Shown here: one piece after another, positions 5,589-6,381 of the stretch | Layout: each line of letters starts with the position of its first letter | Position numbering within the stretch: the stretch's first letter is position 1 | From: Candidatus Rokuibacteriota bacterium | Lineage (GTDB): Bacteria; Methylomirabilota; Methylomirabilia; Rokubacteriales; CSP1-6 | DNA: 6,381 nucleotides | Assembly (NCBI GenBank): GCA_003221595.1 | Contig: QHSM01000317.1 | Span: 1-6,381 of the forward strand | Reading direction: 5' to 3' | The notes under the pieces: model-generated | What the model saw: only the letters and a program-made list of their open reading frames with translations | Database searches by the model: none | Told to the model about the DNA's origin: nothing | Position numbers and translations under genes: made by a program

Positions 5589-5749
5589 GAGCCTCCTCCT
5601 TGGCGAACGTTCTGCTCCGTTCGACGGCGCCTCCCTTCCCCTTGTTTACGCGGGGACACCCGTATTCTGTTGCGCGCCGAGAGGCGCCGGTGGCGCCGCT
5701 GGGAGGGCGCGCACATAGATGCCTGGACGGGCGGGCGAGCCGTCGTCGA
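5589..5749. other. Intergenic region upstream of the secreted-protein gene
   Basis: It contains the ribosome site of the secreted-protein gene at its left end and a large GC-rich inverted repeat at 5671-5713. A promoter for the secreted-protein gene should lie here, but I saw no -35/-10 pair good enough to call. The closest candidate, TAAACA around 5642-5647, has no acceptable -35 box. Confidence 0.5.
5671..5713. repeat. Nested GC-rich inverted repeat
   Basis: Outer arms TGCGCGCC (5671-5678) and GGCGCGCA (5706-5713) pair perfectly over 8 bp. Inside them, two copies of the self-complementary hexamer GGCGCC (5683-5688 and 5692-5697) can form a 6-bp stem with a 3-nt loop. No T-run follows on either strand, so it is not a normal terminator. 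It may be an operator, a cruciform-prone element, or a repeat left at the edge of the adjacent decayed gene. Confidence 0.5.
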
Positions 5750-6168
5750 GATGAGCGACTGGCCCGGCTCGCGGCCGAAGCCGGCCTCGGGACGAAGCCC
5801 ATGAAGCCGCAGCGTGTCTACGCGGAGCTCCGGCGCGTCCTGCTGCCGGAGACGATGGTGGCGCTCGACGCCGGCGCAGCACCGGCGTACGGGTACGACC
5901 GTCTGCAGTTCGCGCGGCCCCGCACGCTTCTCACACCGCTCGACCTGGGCGGGCTGGGCTTCGCGTTTCCGGTGGCGCTCGGCGCCAAGCTCGGCCGGCC
6001 CGAGGCAACGCTCAGGAGATCGAGACCGCCGTCAGACACGACATCGAAGTCGTCACGATCGTCATGAACAACAATTGCTGGGGGTCGGAGAAGGCCGCCA
6101 TCATCGAGATCCCGATCGACCCCGACGAATTCCCGACTCCGGCCGCCGCCGTCCGGCGCCCCGACTGA
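5750..6168 (+). pseudogene. Multiply deleted C-terminal remnant of a thiamine-diphosphate-dependent enzyme
   Basis: The plus strand shows the C-terminal catalytic region of an acetolactate-synthase/benzoylformate-decarboxylase-like TPP enzyme in pieces. The first piece (to about 6010) includes KPQRVYAELRRVLLPE, then ALDAGAAPAYGYDRL, PRTLLTPLDLGGLGFAFPV and LGAKLGRPEAT. The reading frame then shifts: from 6013 a different frame reads QEIETAVRHDIEVVTIVMNNNCWGSEK in family order. The GDG half of the TPP-binding motif, expected between PEAT and QEIETAV, is missing; only the NN half (VMNNNCWG) survives. After SEKA the sequence jumps straight to IIEIPIDPDEFP, normally many residues further on, and stops at TGA 6166-6168. 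The N-terminal and middle domains are absent. At least three losses, one causing a frameshift and removing cofactor ligands, make activity implausible. The exact left limit of homology (near 5750) is uncertain. No ribosome site or promoter was found for it. An assembly fault is the alternative. Confidence 0.8.
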
Positions 6169-6175
6169 GACGACG

Positions 6176-6212
6176 GGATCGCCGCGCGCGGCCGCCTACG
6201 GGCTATCGATCC
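6176..6212. repeat. GC-rich palindrome between the convergent remnant and VOC gene ends
   Basis: A perfect 12-bp self-complementary block, GCCGCGCGCGGC (6181-6192), lies inside weaker arms GGATCG (6176-6181) and CGATCC (6207-6212). It sits in the 50-bp gap between two converging gene ends, where a bidirectional terminator is often found, but no T-runs flank it. Confidence 0.3.
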
Positions 6213-6218
6213 GGAGAG

Positions 6219-6381
6219 CTACTCGTAGCGGCTGATGTGCAGATGCACGCCGTGACTGGACGCCGGCTCGACGGTGACCTCGCCGGTACCCCGCAGGAGC
6301 GCGGTGCCGGCGCGGTCGAACGCGGCGGTCAGCCCCGGGAAATCTTCGGCGACCATCGAGAGCGCCACCAGCCCCTCGATG
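6219..6381 (-). CDS. C-terminal fragment of a probable VOC/glyoxalase-like protein (runs off right edge)
   Basis: The last 53 residues of a minus-strand gene ending at TAG 6221-6219. The visible part reads IEGLVALSMVAEDFPGLTAAF, then RAGTALLRGTGEVTVEPASS and HGVHLHISRYE. The pattern of a strand, a helix with a D-F/L pair, AGTALL and a closing HGVHLHI strand resembles the second half of VOC-fold proteins such as methylmalonyl-CoA-epimerase-like or related glyoxalase-family members. No signal or membrane segment is visible. The 5' end, metal ligands of the first module and the promoter lie outside the window, so function cannot be assigned. It converges on the TPP-enzyme remnant across a 50-bp gap. 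Confidence 0.65.
   Translation of the reverse strand, partial: IEGLVALSMVAEDFPGLTAAFDRAGTALLRGTGEVTVEPASSHGVHLHISRYE

Noticed and set aside
3649..5802. 717-codon minus-strand frame spanning phoD and the secreted-protein gene
   Set aside because: Arg/Pro-rich and out of frame with both real genes; it crosses a terminator hairpin and a promoter.
1..6381. CRISPR, toxin-antitoxin, phage or insertion-sequence system
   Set aside because: No repeat-spacer periodicity, transposase or integrase motifs, terminal repeats with target duplications, or paired small toxin/antitoxin genes were seen.

Overview
This 6.4 kb window is GC-rich bacterial DNA, apparently chromosomal. It looks like a soil or subsurface lineage of the Rokubacteria/Methylomirabilota or deltaproteobacterial kind. 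That placement is an inference from the high GC, the many GTG starts, and the mix of an NtrC-type regulator, a Tat-exported PhoD, an HpnR-like radical SAM enzyme and several VOC proteins. No 16S or other marker gene is present to confirm it. Nearly all intact genes lie on the minus strand; the plus strand carries one decayed gene remnant.

Layout from low to high coordinates: (1) The 5' part of an NtrC-family response regulator (1-565, minus, running off the left edge), preceded by a roughly 350-base intergenic region with a sigma70-like promoter and a structured leader. (2) A compact minus-strand block read as hpnR-like radical SAM methylase (3313-1769), Lin0512-family protein (1722-1381), VOC/glyoxalase-fold protein (1384-914), closed by a hairpin near 872-897. 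(3) Directly upstream of hpnR, a Tat-exported PhoD-type phosphodiesterase/alkaline phosphatase (4967-3372) with its own promoter just behind a terminator hairpin. (4) A small secreted protein of unknown function (5588-5064). (5) On the plus strand, a multiply deleted C-terminal remnant of a thiamine-diphosphate enzyme (about 5750-6168). (6) The C-terminus of a second VOC-like protein (6381-6219, minus, cut by the right edge).

How the genes may work together: the radical SAM protein has the hallmarks of HpnR, which methylates hopanoid lipids at C-3. The Lin0512 and VOC proteins are tightly linked to it and may be translationally coupled to each other, but nothing in the sequence proves a shared pathway. 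PhoD acts outside the cytoplasm on phosphate esters, and the small secreted protein also goes to the envelope, so a cell-envelope theme is possible.

The most striking observation is that two genes (hpnR and the VOC gene) lack an ATG/GTG/TTG start where homology and Shine-Dalgarno placement require one. They have ATT and ATA there instead, each exactly 8 nt after a GGAG(G). This is either real near-cognate initiation or third-base sequence error. I found no CRISPR array, toxin-antitoxin pair, phage module, insertion sequence, tRNA or rRNA, and no clear new defence system.
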